Shown here: positions 38,044-45,961 of the stretch, piece after piece
Layout: every line of letters starts with the position of its first letter
How positions within the stretch are numbered: position 1 is the stretch's first letter
Source: Bacterioplanes sanyensis
GTDB lineage: Bacteria; Pseudomonadota; Gammaproteobacteria; Pseudomonadales; Oceanobacteraceae
Length of the DNA stretch: 64,000 nucleotides
Reading direction: 5' to 3'
Assembly: GCF_014652515.1 (NCBI RefSeq)
Contig: NZ_BMYY01000002.1
Coordinates: 531,055-595,054 of the forward strand
Notes under the pieces: generated by a model
The model's input: the letters and a program-made list of their open reading frames with translations, nothing else
Told to the model about the DNA's origin: nothing
The model's database searches: none
Translations under genes and position numbers: made by a program

Positions 38044-38783
38044 TGGATCGCTGGGCGCTGGTTTCCACCGCGCTGGCTGTGGCGGCAGTTTTATGGGGTT
38101 TTGCTTTAGAGGGCGGCCATTTCAGTCTTTTATTTGATGCTCCAGCAGCCGTTATTGTCTTCGGTGGTTCGACCCTCGCTACGTTAGCGCAAGTTCCCAA
38201 TGCTCATTTAGCGCCTTTGGCGCACCTGCTTTCTTGGCTGGTGGTGCCGCCCAACTACTCACTCGAGCACCTGATTAGTAAGCTGACTGTATGCGCCAAT
38301 GCTCAGCGTAAAGACGGTTTGCTGGCATTAGAACAGTTGGCAGCGGGGGAGTCAGAGCCATTGTTAAAGCGAGCACTAACGATGCTGGCTGATGGCTTTG
38401 ATGACAGCATAATTGATAAAACTCTACAGCAGGATGTACACAGTCAATACGAACGTGACAATGAACTGGTGGATCATCTAGATCAATTAGCGGGGTATTT
38501 ACCGACGTTAGGCATTGTCGGCGCGGTACTGGGTTTAATGCAGGTACTGTCAAATATACAACAGCCTGATGCCTTGGCCACTGGCATTGCGACTGCTTTT
38601 GTGGCGACTTTTTATGGGGTTGCCAGTGCGAATATCATTGTGATTCCGCTGGCGAATCGTTTACGGCAAATGTTGTCATGGCGTCGCCGTTACCAACTGG
38701 CGTTGCTGGCGGGTGTTTTGTCCATTCGCAGTGGAGTCAACCCAGCTGTTCTGCGCTATCGCTTACAGGGGATTACCTTGTGA
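38043..38783 (+). CDS. motC: Flagellar stator protein MotC (MotA family)
   Basis: 246 residues with four predicted membrane helices, two early (about 5-45) and two late (about 145-210, YLPTLGIVGAVLGLMQVLSN and GIATAFVATFYGVASANII), and a charged cytoplasmic loop, as in MotA-type proton channels. Position after cheB and before motD matches the MotCD stator of Pseudomonas. Confidence 0.92.
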   Translation: MDRWALVSTALAVAAVLWGFALEGGHFSLLFDAPAAVIVFGGSTLATLAQVPNAHLAPLAHLLSWLVVPPNYSLEHLISKLTVCANAQRKDGLLALEQLAAGESEPLLKRALTMLADGFDDSIIDKTLQQDVHSQYERDNELVDHLDQLAGYLPTLGIVGAVLGLMQVLSNIQQPDALATGIATAFVATFYGVASANIIVIPLANRLRQMLSWRRRYQLALLAGVLSIRSGVNPAVLRYRLQGITL

Positions 38784-39472
38784 GCCGCTCAGTTAAACAA
38801 GGGCAGCAACATCGCTGGCTGGTGTCGTATGCCGACTATATGACGCTGCTGTGCGCATTCTTCATTATGATGTATGCCATAGAGTTGATAGACAACGAAG
38901 AGGGCGACGCCATTCGTCAGCAAATCGAGTATTTATTCTCTGCACAATCGAGTTCTTTGCCACCGGTAACAGACTCACCGCTCACAAAAGGCAGCGGGTT
39001 ATTGCCGCTGGTGGCAGATATTCGCCAAGTGACTCAACTTATTCGCGATACGGACGATATAGTGGTAGAAGGCGAACAAGATTGGCTGACGGTATCGCTC
39101 AACGCGGATTTGCTGTTTGCACCGGGAGAGACTCGGGTAAAAGACGCCGCACTGCCGTTGTTGCAAAGCATCGCTGAGGAGCTGCGTGCTTGGCCCTATC
39201 CGATCAATGTTCAAGGCCATGCTGACGACACCCCCGTTCGGGGTGAGATAACTAATTGGGAAATTTCGGCATTGAGAGCCGCTGCTGTCGTGCAAAACTT
39301 GACTCTGTATGGGGTAGCACCACAGCGAATGGCCGCCATGGGATTATCTCACTATCATCCAGCAGAGCCGTACAACACTGAAGAAGCTCGGCGGCAAAAT
39401 CGGCGTGTGGTGATTTTCATGACTCAGGATGATCAATCAGTACCTTGGTCGAGGCCGCGGCAGCAACAATAA
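38780..39472 (+). CDS. motD: Flagellar stator protein MotD (MotB family)
   Basis: 230 residues: one transmembrane helix with the proton-binding Asp (VSYADYMTLLCAFFIMMYAI) and a C-terminal OmpA-type peptidoglycan-binding domain (INVQGHADDTPVRG; NWEISALRAAAVVQNL). GTG 38780 overlaps the motC stop by four bases. The longer frame from 38678 runs inside motC and is not used. Confidence 0.93.
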   Translation: MSRSVKQGQQHRWLVSYADYMTLLCAFFIMMYAIELIDNEEGDAIRQQIEYLFSAQSSSLPPVTDSPLTKGSGLLPLVADIRQVTQLIRDTDDIVVEGEQDWLTVSLNADLLFAPGETRVKDAALPLLQSIAEELRAWPYPINVQGHADDTPVRGEITNWEISALRAAAVVQNLTLYGVAPQRMAAMGLSHYHPAEPYNTEEARRQNRRVVIFMTQDDQSVPWSRPRQQQ

Positions 39473-39535
39473 ACTGACATGATTCTTGCTTCAGCGTGAT
39501 AATAGCAAGCGATTTGTGTGGTCGAGGACTTTCAG

Positions 39536-40318
39536 GTGCGTATCTGGTCAATAGCTAATCAAAAAGGTGGTGTCGGAAAAACCACCAGCGTGGTCACATT
39601 GGGCGGTTTGCTGGCCGAAAAAGGGGAGCGTGTTCTGTTGGTCGATTTAGACCCACATGGCTCCTTGACCAGCTACTTCAAGCAAGACCCAGATAGCCTT
39701 GAGCGCAGCCTCTACCATTTGTTTTTTGAGCAGCGCTATAAAGATAAAGCCTTTATTCAATCGGTTTTGAAACCCACCTCCCATCAACATATTGATGTGC
39801 TGCCTGCTACCACGTCGTTGGCGACACTCGAGCGCCAGGTTAGCGGTCAGGATGGTATGGGGCTGGTGCTGGCGCGTAGCTTGGCGCAGTTGTGGGACGA
39901 GTATGACCACGTGCTATTGGATACCCCGCCGATCTTGGGCGTGCTGTTGGTCAATGCGCTTGCCGCCTGCCAGCGCCTAGTGATTCCGACACAAACAGAA
40001 CACCTGGCTTTGAAAGGTTTAGAGCGTATGATTCACACCTTAAAAATGGTGATGCGCTCGCAGAATCGCAGCCTGCCTTACACCATTGTGCCAACCTTGT
40101 TTGATCGACGGACATTAGCCTCGGTTACCACCTTACGGGAAATGCGGCGCGAGTATCGTGAGTCTTTATGGGAGGAATCGATCCCGGTAGACACGCGTTT
40201 ACGCGATGCTAGCCATGAAGGTATTTTTCCTCATCAAATGGATCCTGATAGCCGTGGTGTCAGGGCTTATCGTCACTTGTTGAGAGATTTAGAGAGTCAG
40301 GAGGACAGTTCCTCATGA
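39536..40318 (+). CDS. ParA-family ATPase for polar chemotaxis array placement (ParC-type)
   Basis: 260 residues with Walker A NQKGGVGKTTSVVTLGG and a D-L-D-P-H-G-S motif. ATPases of this type, encoded between mot/che genes and parP, place and segregate chemosensory arrays at the cell pole (called ParC in Vibrio, unrelated to topoisomerase ParC). GTG 39536 is chosen because GAGG at 39524-39527 lies eight bases before it and the protein then begins RIWSIANQKGG like its homologues. Confidence 0.92.
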   Translation: MRIWSIANQKGGVGKTTSVVTLGGLLAEKGERVLLVDLDPHGSLTSYFKQDPDSLERSLYHLFFEQRYKDKAFIQSVLKPTSHQHIDVLPATTSLATLERQVSGQDGMGLVLARSLAQLWDEYDHVLLDTPPILGVLLVNALAACQRLVIPTQTEHLALKGLERMIHTLKMVMRSQNRSLPYTIVPTLFDRRTLASVTTLREMRREYRESLWEESIPVDTRLRDASHEGIFPHQMDPDSRGVRAYRHLLRDLESQEDSSS

Positions 40319-40629
40319 CCCATCCTTTAAACGATTATTTTGATAGCTTGCTAGGGGTAACAGACTGGGACAGCCGGCTGGAAGCCGCGACGGCTCCCTT
40401 GGTGGATCCAATCTTGGACAAAGACAGTATTGTGCCTGGTAAGCGGCTACAGCTTTGCCGACCTGCCACACAACAGCCGCTCGCTGCCAATTTTACGATG
40501 GCGTTGAATTTCCTAGCTCTGCTAGCAAGACTCTCTTGTTCTCGTCTGCGGCAGGCTTTGCTGACTTTTTGCCAGCATCATTTGCCATCAACATGCCACA
40601 GTGTGACGGCGGGAGGTAGGTATGGCTGA
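40315..40629 (+). CDS. Small unknown protein between the ParC-type ATPase and parP
   Basis: 104 residues overlapping the ATPase stop by four bases (ATGA) and parP by eight, so it is embedded in the operon. The N terminus LNDYFDSLLG resembles the LQDYLDQLL segment near the ParP N terminus. The rest is a Leu/Cys-rich helical stretch (FLALLARLSCSRLRQALLTF). Not recognised; it could be a diverged or truncated ParP/CheW-like paralogue. Confidence 0.65.
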   Translation: MTHPLNDYFDSLLGVTDWDSRLEAATAPLVDPILDKDSIVPGKRLQLCRPATQQPLAANFTMALNFLALLARLSCSRLRQALLTFCQHHLPSTCHSVTAGGRYG

Positions 40630-41347
40630 GTCCATCCGTAAGACGCGCACGGCCAACCAAGTTGATGGCGTCCTACAAGATTACCTTGATCAGTTGCTCA
40701 TTACCGCGACGGAAGTTAAGCCGGTCGCCGAGCCGGCAGAGTCATTACCCAGTGTCGAGTCTGCTAACGCACAGGCGCTGACCTCGCTGGTACCTCAGCC
40801 TGCAAAAGCGCCTTTAACAGAGCCTGTAGTAGATACCGCTGAACTGGATGAGCCGGAGATAGCTCTGGGCGAGAGTGGTGGTGGCGTTACTGACCTCGAT
40901 TGGCAAAACAGCCAGGGGGTTGAGTGTTTGATCTTTAAAGTCTCTGGGCTCAAGTTGGCCATACCTCTGCCTCTGCTCGGTGGCGTGCATCGTATGGCGA
41001 CAGATATTACGCCGTTATTTGGTCAAGTGAGTTGGGTACTGGGAGTATGGCAATCGGACGATCATCGCCTGAGTATCGTCGATAGCGCTGATCTGATTAT
41101 GCCAGAGCGGGGCGTGAAACTGGCTCGAGATGGTTTTGATTATGCCATTCAGCTTGATCGTACGCCGTGGGCGCTGGCTTGCCAGGAAATATGTGACACG
41201 ATTACTCTGCAAAAATCGTCAATTAAATGGCGTGGCGAGAAAGGAAAACGTCAGTGGCTTGCCGGTACCGTCATTTCTGAGATGTGCGCTTTGCTCGATG
41301 TACCTGGGTTGTTATCTATGCTGGAGGAGCAGCGACACCAAGCATAG
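40622..41347 (+). CDS. parP: CheW-domain array localisation protein ParP
   Basis: 241 residues: an N-terminal acidic/Pro region (about 1-90) and a C-terminal CheW-like domain (about 95-225; ECLIFKVSGLKLAIPLPLLG). ParP links CheA LID motifs to the ParC-type ATPase in vibrios. The neighbour order ATPase-parP-cheW supports it over a second plain CheW. Confidence 0.88.
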   Translation: MAESIRKTRTANQVDGVLQDYLDQLLITATEVKPVAEPAESLPSVESANAQALTSLVPQPAKAPLTEPVVDTAELDEPEIALGESGGGVTDLDWQNSQGVECLIFKVSGLKLAIPLPLLGGVHRMATDITPLFGQVSWVLGVWQSDDHRLSIVDSADLIMPERGVKLARDGFDYAIQLDRTPWALACQEICDTITLQKSSIKWRGEKGKRQWLAGTVISEMCALLDVPGLLSMLEEQRHQA

Positions 41348-41425
41348 TAAGGGCTAGGGGCTGCTTTTGTTCACCGCACAAAAGGCGTAATTCAACTGGT
41401 ACACTTTGTGCTCTCTTCTATAGTA

Positions 41426-41471
41426 ATGAAAGGTTGTAAGGCCGCTAGGCGGTCAAGCAATGGCCTTTCAT
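41426..41471 (+). other. Structured leader hairpin before cheW
   Basis: ATGAAAGG (41426-41433) pairs with CCTTTCAT (41464-41471), TTG (41434-41436) with CAA (41458-41460), and an inner CCGC-TAG-GCGG hairpin lies between. A TATAGT at 41419-41424 lies just upstream. No T tract follows, so this is a 5' leader structure rather than a terminator. It ends 14 bases before the cheW start. Confidence 0.65.
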
Positions 41472-41485
41472 AGCGAGGATGTAAT

Positions 41486-41968
41486 ATGTCTGCGATAGCC
41501 GGAAATAAGACCGGAGAAGATCCGGTCCTGCAGTGGGTGACCTTCCGTCTCGAGAACGAGACCTACGGCATTAACGTTATGCAGGTGCAAGAGGTCCTGC
41601 GCTATACGGAAATTGCTCCGGTTCCAGGAGCACCGCCGTATGTGCTGGGGATTATCAACCTGCGTGGTAATGTTGTGACCGTGATCGATACTCGGTTGCG
41701 CTTTGGCTTACCTTCGGCTGAGACCACTGATCAAACCCGTATCGTGATCATCGAAGCGGAAAATCAGGTGGTGGGGATGCTCGTGGACGCAGTGGCAGAG
41801 GTAGTTTACCTACGCCAGTCGGAAATAGAGACCACTCCGAATGTCGGCAATGATGAAAGTGCCAAGTTTATCCAGGGGGTTTGTCATAAAAATGATGAAC
41901 TGCTGATTCTGGTTGAGTTGGAAAAAATGATGTCGGATGAGGAGTGGAACGAACTGCAGGGTCTGTAG
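41486..41968 (+). CDS. cheW: Chemotaxis coupling protein CheW
   Basis: 160 residues, single CheW domain (NETYGINVMQVQEVLRYTEI; GIINLRGNVVTVIDTRLRFG). It is the main coupling protein, shorter and more canonical than the CheW at 13019. The 138-base gap before it holds its own leader hairpin and possible promoter. Confidence 0.95.
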   Translation: MSAIAGNKTGEDPVLQWVTFRLENETYGINVMQVQEVLRYTEIAPVPGAPPYVLGIINLRGNVVTVIDTRLRFGLPSAETTDQTRIVIIEAENQVVGMLVDAVAEVVYLRQSEIETTPNVGNDESAKFIQGVCHKNDELLILVELEKMMSDEEWNELQGL

Positions 41969-41978
41969 GAGGTTTCAC

Positions 41979-42356
41979 ATGGCGTCTTGGTCGCTGTTGC
42001 ATTGGTTACTAGCAGGAAATATTGGGCTTCTGGTCTTGGTTGCATTGGTGCTCTGGGCTGTCCATCGACAGCAACAGCGCGACTACAGGGCGTTGGATGG
42101 TCGTATCGCGGCGATCGAAGGAAATCATCAGGCTATCAGTCGCAGCGCCATTGGTGTAGGCCGGCGGGTCAAAGAGCTAGAAGGCCGTTTACAAAAGGTG
42201 CAGAAGTCTGCTTTGGCTCCCAAAACTGACGATAAGGTCTATCATCACGCGTCGCGTTTAGCAGGTATGGGAGCATCGGCGGCTGAGCTAGTCGAAAATT
42301 GCGGCATGGCGCGGGGGGAGGCTGAGTTACTGGTGTCATTGCGCCGCCCTCACTAG
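41979..42356 (+). CDS. DUF2802 membrane-anchored protein
   Basis: 125 residues: an N-terminal transmembrane helix (about 7-28, LLAGNIGLLVLVALVLWAV), a coiled coil (about 32-75) and the short C-terminal DUF2802 motif (ASRLAGMGASAAELVENCGM). Found beside cheW in many polar-flagellated gammaproteobacteria; function unknown. ATG 41979 follows AGGAGG. Confidence 0.85.
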   Translation: MASWSLLHWLLAGNIGLLVLVALVLWAVHRQQQRDYRALDGRIAAIEGNHQAISRSAIGVGRRVKELEGRLQKVQKSALAPKTDDKVYHHASRLAGMGASAAELVENCGMARGEAELLVSLRRPH

Positions 42357-42620
42357 TACCCTGAGGCAGGGCCACGCTGCGTCATGTCGGTTCTTTGACG
42401 AGGCGTGCTGTGCGGCAGGTGTCAGAACTAAGTGAGAGGGGCTGGAGATCACGCCCAAAAGAAACGAATGGCAAGCCCAAGCCCCATGAGGGCGTTGCTG
42501 TTGTTGAAAATATCTCGCTGTTGCCTGCGAAAATCGCCTGCCACTAGCGCTTTTAAGTCGTTCTGAAGAACTGCGAACTTGTGATTCCGCGTGCTGATTA
42601 TAACCAAATGTTCCTACGAT
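42357..42620. other. Non-coding stretch after the chemotaxis supercluster
   Basis: No convincing coding frame on either strand. It contains a possible extended -10 element (TGATTATAA at 42595-42603) about 90 bases before the small ORF at 42694. Nothing else is recognised. Confidence 0.5.
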
Positions 42621-42660
42621 AAGGGCCCTGAACTCTACAATGGAGTCAGGGCCCTTTGTT
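42621..42660 (+). terminator. Strong hairpin, likely terminator of the chemotaxis operon or leader of the next ORF
   Basis: AAGGGCCCTGA (42621-42631) pairs with TCAGGGCCCTT (42646-42656), with CTC/GAG extending the stem to 14 pairs around a seven-base loop; TTTGTT follows. It ends 34 bases before the start of the small ORF. Confidence 0.7.
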
Positions 42661-42693
42661 ATGGGCTGTTCTGGATATACTGGAGGAGCAGCT

Positions 42694-42936
42694 ATGGTGA
42701 AAGCTGTTTATGGGCTGGCATGGGTGCTGGCGACATTATCGGCATGGAATGCTCCCACAGAAGTCTCATTTTTGCCTAGCATGGCTCAAACTGTACAAGA
42801 CGCCAGCTTGTTTGATCGTACTCACGATTTTACTGATCTCTATATCATTCATACTCGTGATAAAGAGCGCAACATTACCATCCACTGCAGTGCTCACAGT
42901 TGCTACAAAAACCGGCCAGCAATTTTATATGTTTGA
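42694..42936 (+). CDS. Small hypothetical protein with signal-like N terminus
   Basis: 80 residues from ATG 42694, behind a good GGAGGAG site (42682-42688). The first 20 residues (MVKAVYGLAWVLATLSAWNA) look like a signal peptide. The mature part has two Cys close together (HCSAHSC), which could form a disulphide. Not recognised. It ends six bases from the convergent MAPEG gene. Coding status rests on the ribosome site and the signal-like start. Confidence 0.5.
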   Translation: MVKAVYGLAWVLATLSAWNAPTEVSFLPSMAQTVQDASLFDRTHDFTDLYIIHTRDKERNITIHCSAHSCYKNRPAILYV

Positions 42937-42942
42937 ATATGT

Positions 42943-43317
42943 TCATGCGGATATGACGAACAAGCTGACCGTCGTTCCCAAACCTAGCATCCACAGCAAG
43001 CTTCGTAGCGTCGCTTTATCGCTCAGGTAGGCCGCGCCGTAGGCTACTCGAGCGGCAATAAATAGGCTCGCCAACAGGTCTATCTGGCTCTGCTCTGCCT
43101 CTGCAATGTGGGCGATAATGACGCCGGCTGCAAAAGGCGGAAAGGCTTCGAAACTGTTGAGCTGTGTCCAGTGGGCTCTTTGTTGTAGGCCGGTTTGCTG
43201 TTCCAAGAACAATCGCGGCGAGCGGTTATCATAACGACGACCACCTAACTTTGCGGTTACGGTGAAAATATAGGGAAGCAGTGCAGCAATCAGTACGCAC
43301 CAAAAAGCAATGGTCAT
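42943..43317 (-). CDS. MAPEG-family inner membrane protein
   Basis: 124 residues, about four membrane helices, with family traits (LNSFEAFPPFAAGVIIAHIA; RVAYGAAYLSDKATLRS). MAPEG proteins include glutathione-dependent enzymes, but bacterial members of this type have no assigned reaction. ATG at 43317 is used because GGAG lies six bases upstream; the frame also has GTG at 43329. Confidence 0.82.
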   Translation of the reverse strand: MTIAFWCVLIAALLPYIFTVTAKLGGRRYDNRSPRLFLEQQTGLQQRAHWTQLNSFEAFPPFAAGVIIAHIAEAEQSQIDLLASLFIAARVAYGAAYLSDKATLRSLLWMLGLGTTVSLFVISA

Positions 43318-43447
43318 TATTTTCTCCACAGTGAAGTTTCAAAGTCACACTATCAACTTCTCCCGTGGCTACCAGTGCCAATCCTGACAGGCATGGCACT
43401 GGCTTGGCAGCAGCGGCCCTGATGGCGATCATCACGGCCATTGCTGT

Positions 43448-43927
43448 TTAGGAGTAAGGAATGCCCAAGCGGCGATAGATAAAGCCCATCAACCATGCTG
43501 GCCCAATTAGCAGAAACTGAATGTCTTTGAAGAACGAGGGTTTTTTGCCTTCGATGTAGTGGCCAATAAACTGAAAAACCCACAACACAACAAAGCCAAC
43601 CAGACACACCAACCACAGGCTTGGCCAGCCGTTTTGCTGTTCATACCATGCCAGCAGTGCGTAGGTTGCCAACGTGAAGGCGCTGAGGCCAATCGCCAGG
43701 CTAGGCGACATGTTCAAATAAAACCCCACCACAATGATGGCCGACAAGGTAGCCCAGTTTAAGTAAGGCACAGTTGCCATGGCTGCAGGAACCGGTATTT
43801 CCCACAGTAAGCCCATGATGACGACAAAAATCAGTGGTACACAAATCCAGTGAATCAATTTGTTCACGGGGTTTTGGTGACTGGCGCCGTATTCGGCAAA
43901 CCATTGATCGGCAGTTTTTTTACTCAT
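43448..43927 (-). CDS. DUF962/Mpo1-like membrane protein
   Basis: 159 residues with about four membrane helices and the His-rich family motifs (HQNPVNKLIHWICVPL; WVFQFIGHYIEGKKPSFFKD). Yeast Mpo1 is an iron-dependent 2-hydroxy fatty acid dioxygenase; the conserved His residues suggest similar chemistry, which is inference. Divergent from the AraC-type gene. Confidence 0.85.
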   Translation of the reverse strand: MSKKTADQWFAEYGASHQNPVNKLIHWICVPLIFVVIMGLLWEIPVPAAMATVPYLNWATLSAIIVVGFYLNMSPSLAIGLSAFTLATYALLAWYEQQNGWPSLWLVCLVGFVVLWVFQFIGHYIEGKKPSFFKDIQFLLIGPAWLMGFIYRRLGIPYS

Positions 43928-43954
43928 ACCTCACCTCGTTGTTGTTATGCTATT

Positions 43955-43971
43955 TGATGATCACATCATCA
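43955..43971. promoter_or_regulatory. Palindromic operator candidate in the divergent region
   Basis: TGATGAT-CAC-ATCATCA is a perfect 7-bp inverted repeat in the 114-base gap between the Mpo1-like gene and the AraC-type regulator. It could be a regulator site for either promoter. Confidence 0.45.
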
Positions 43972-44041
43972 TAAGAAAAACCACCAAGAGGATCTTGCCT
44001 GTTAAGGCCAATTACTTTGCCTTTGACGGTCAAAATACATC

Positions 44042-45067
44042 ATGCAAGAACACAAAACGGTATCGGTTTTATGGATTAAAGCATTGCTGGCGGCGGCTGA
44101 GCAGCAGGGCGCAGAGCGCTCGCAGGTGTTGCAAACTGCAGGTGTGTCGTTGGCGAGCGTGCGTGATGGGCAGCGCTTGAGCCTGGAGCAAACGCTGGCA
44201 ATCTGGCGTGCAGCAGAGTCGTTGGCCGCCACCACGGATTTTGGCTTAATCATGGGGGAGTGGGTAAAGCCAGCTCATTTTCAGCTGTTTGCCCTGGTTC
44301 TATTACATGCGCGCGACCTAGGGGAGGCCTTTGATAAAACCATTCGTTATACCCGCATTTTGAGTGATGGCGGCCAGTTTCGCATCGAGCATGAGGGCGA
44401 ATGGGCGGCGATTTGTTATGAGCCTCAGGCTGAGAACTTTAGCCGCCACCAAGTGGATGCCGTACTCGCGCTGCTGCGCGGCTTTTCCGATTGGCTTGCC
44501 TGCCAGCGTATACCGTTAAAGCAGGCCGAGTTTACTCATGCTCAACCTCCGAACTTGGAAAACTACCAGCGCATCTTCGAATGCCCGCTGCGGTTTTCAC
44601 AACCACGCAATGCGGTGGTGTTTGCGGCGCATTGGTTGCAAGAGCCTTTGGCATTGGAAGATAGCGAGCTGGCGGCAATGCATGAATCCATGCTGGAGCA
44701 GCAGCTGCAAGCGCTGCAAACCCCTGACTTGCAGCAACAGGTCATGCACTGGTTGCAGCAACAGCCGTGTTTGGAGGTGACTCGCGCACAGTTAGCCAGC
44801 GACTTGTTTCTGAGCGAGCGCACATTGCAGCGACGCTTAGGCGAGCAAGGTCTGAGCTTTCAAAGTTTGTTGGATCAAGAACGTCGCCAGCGAGCACAAT
44901 ACTGGCTAGTGCAAACGGAAGACAGCATGACGGACATCGCTTCGCGGTTAGGGCTGTCGGCGAGTAGCTTTACTCGCGCTTGCCATCGTTGGTTTGCCGC
45001 CGCGCCGTTGGCGGTGCGGCGGCAGCAGGCTCAGAGTGAATCGAGCAGCGCTAAAACGTCATCGTGA
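44042..45067 (+). CDS. AraC-family transcription regulator
   Basis: 341 residues: an N-terminal ligand domain of the OruR/ArgR-like AraC type (about 20-200) and a C-terminal double HTH (about 240-325; LFLSERTLQRRLGEQGLSFQ; ITDIASRLG-like MTDIASRLGLSASSFTRACH). The effector is unknown. Its last 37 bases overlap the convergent peroxiredoxin gene. Confidence 0.88.
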   Translation: MQEHKTVSVLWIKALLAAAEQQGAERSQVLQTAGVSLASVRDGQRLSLEQTLAIWRAAESLAATTDFGLIMGEWVKPAHFQLFALVLLHARDLGEAFDKTIRYTRILSDGGQFRIEHEGEWAAICYEPQAENFSRHQVDAVLALLRGFSDWLACQRIPLKQAEFTHAQPPNLENYQRIFECPLRFSQPRNAVVFAAHWLQEPLALEDSELAAMHESMLEQQLQALQTPDLQQQVMHWLQQQPCLEVTRAQLASDLFLSERTLQRRLGEQGLSFQSLLDQERRQRAQYWLVQTEDSMTDIASRLGLSASSFTRACHRWFAAAPLAVRRQQAQSESSSAKTSS

Positions 45068-45504
45068 TGGCTTTTGGTTTTCACCTTTTCCATGATGTGT
45101 ACCAGCTGGCCATCGCTGTCGATGATAAAGGTCAGGCGATGAACGCCCATAAACTCTTTACCCATAAACTTCTTCAGCGCCCAGACGCCGTATTGCTCGG
45201 CAATGGCGTGGTCTTCGTCGGACAATAGATCGAAGTTAAGCTCTTGCTTATCAATAAACTTCTGCAATCGCGCTGGCGCATCCGGGCTGATGCCTAATAC
45301 CACGGCATTGCGGTCGGCAAACTCTTGTTGGCTGTCGCGAATACCGCAGGCTTGTGTGGTGCAGCCTGGCGTCATGGCTTTGGGGTAAAAGTAGAGCACC
45401 ACGGTTTTACCGCGAAAATCACTTAACGATACCGTCTCGTCGCGCTGATTTTGGGTAGTGAAGTCTGGGGCGGGTTGGCCCAGGGCCGGTAAGTTCAGGC
45501 TCAT
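45031..45504 (-). CDS. bcp: Peroxiredoxin of the Bcp/PrxQ type
   Basis: 157 residues, thioredoxin fold. The peroxidatic Cys48 and likely resolving Cys53 are in TPGCTTQACGIRD, as in Bcp. It reduces peroxides using thioredoxin. Its 3' end overlaps the convergent AraC-type gene by 37 bases. Confidence 0.9.
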   Translation of the reverse strand: MSLNLPALGQPAPDFTTQNQRDETVSLSDFRGKTVVLYFYPKAMTPGCTTQACGIRDSQQEFADRNAVVLGISPDAPARLQKFIDKQELNFDLLSDEDHAIAEQYGVWALKKFMGKEFMGVHRLTFIIDSDGQLVHIMEKVKTKSHHDDVLALLDSL

Positions 45505-45584
45505 GCGCTTTTCCTCAATAGGGCAAAGCCGTGAGGGTAGCGCATCGTCAGAGAGATGAGAAGATGTTGTGCAGAACTTATACA

Positions 45585-45602
45585 GGGAGCCGGTTGGCTC
45601 CC
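45585..45602 (-). terminator. Hairpin downstream of the small 45609 gene
   Basis: GGGAGCC-GGTT-GGCTCCC is a perfect seven-base stem six bases past the stop of the - strand gene. The U tract is poor on both strands, so it may stabilise the 3' end rather than terminate strongly. Confidence 0.5.
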
Positions 45603-45608
45603 TTTAAG

Positions 45609-45890
45609 TCAGTCGGCGTTGATGCTCAACTGGTCGAGATAGCTGGTCAGTGCTTGCTTGGCTTTATTGCCGGCTGGGCTGTTGCGAAATACAAACTCGT
45701 GGGTCTTGTTTTCCATCACCAGCAACACATCGGCGCAAAAGTCACCATCATGCTCAGCCCTTACTGGACGCATGCGTGCCTCAACCAGTGCTTCTAGGTT
45801 GATGTAAAAATCACCGGGGATTTCTTCTAAATGCTCACGAGCATTCATGCGAACCATTGCCACATTGGGGGTGATGCGAATCAGTGCCAT
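45609..45890 (-). CDS. Small hypothetical protein with a start-covering hairpin
   Basis: 93 residues from ATG 45890 (MALIRITPNVAMVRMN), soluble, mixed alpha/beta, no recognised motif. AAGGAG lies eight bases before this ATG. An upstream in-frame ATG at 45923 has no ribosome site and lies in the other arm of an 11-bp hairpin that covers the real start. Downstream of the nrdA-nrdB-ferredoxin genes on the same strand, but with its own leader and terminator-like hairpin. Confidence 0.75.
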   Translation of the reverse strand: MALIRITPNVAMVRMNAREHLEEIPGDFYINLEALVEARMRPVRAEHDGDFCADVLLVMENKTHEFVFRNSPAGNKAKQALTSYLDQLSINAD

Positions 45891-45923
45891 GCTGGAGTCT
45901 CCTTGTGTTGATGACTCCAGCAT
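45889..45923 (-). other. Inverted repeat covering the ribosome site and start codon of the 45609 gene
   Basis: ATGCTGGAGTC (45889-45899) and GACTCCAGCAT (45913-45923) are perfect 11-bp complements with a 13-base loop. In the - strand RNA the loop carries the AAGGA of the ribosome site and the 3' arm ends inside the AUG, so translation could be blocked when folded. Confidence 0.7.
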
Positions 45924-45961
45924 ACGGCGGGTTCCAAGCTTGGCTATTGATTTAACGCAGG

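Noticed and set aside
40315..40629. Calling the small ORF a frameshifted parP
   Set aside because: The parP frame is complete with its own start, and the small ORF shows no CheW domain.
43229..43692. Other - strand frames over the MAPEG and Mpo1-like genes
   Set aside because: Overlapping frames without starts or conserved motifs.
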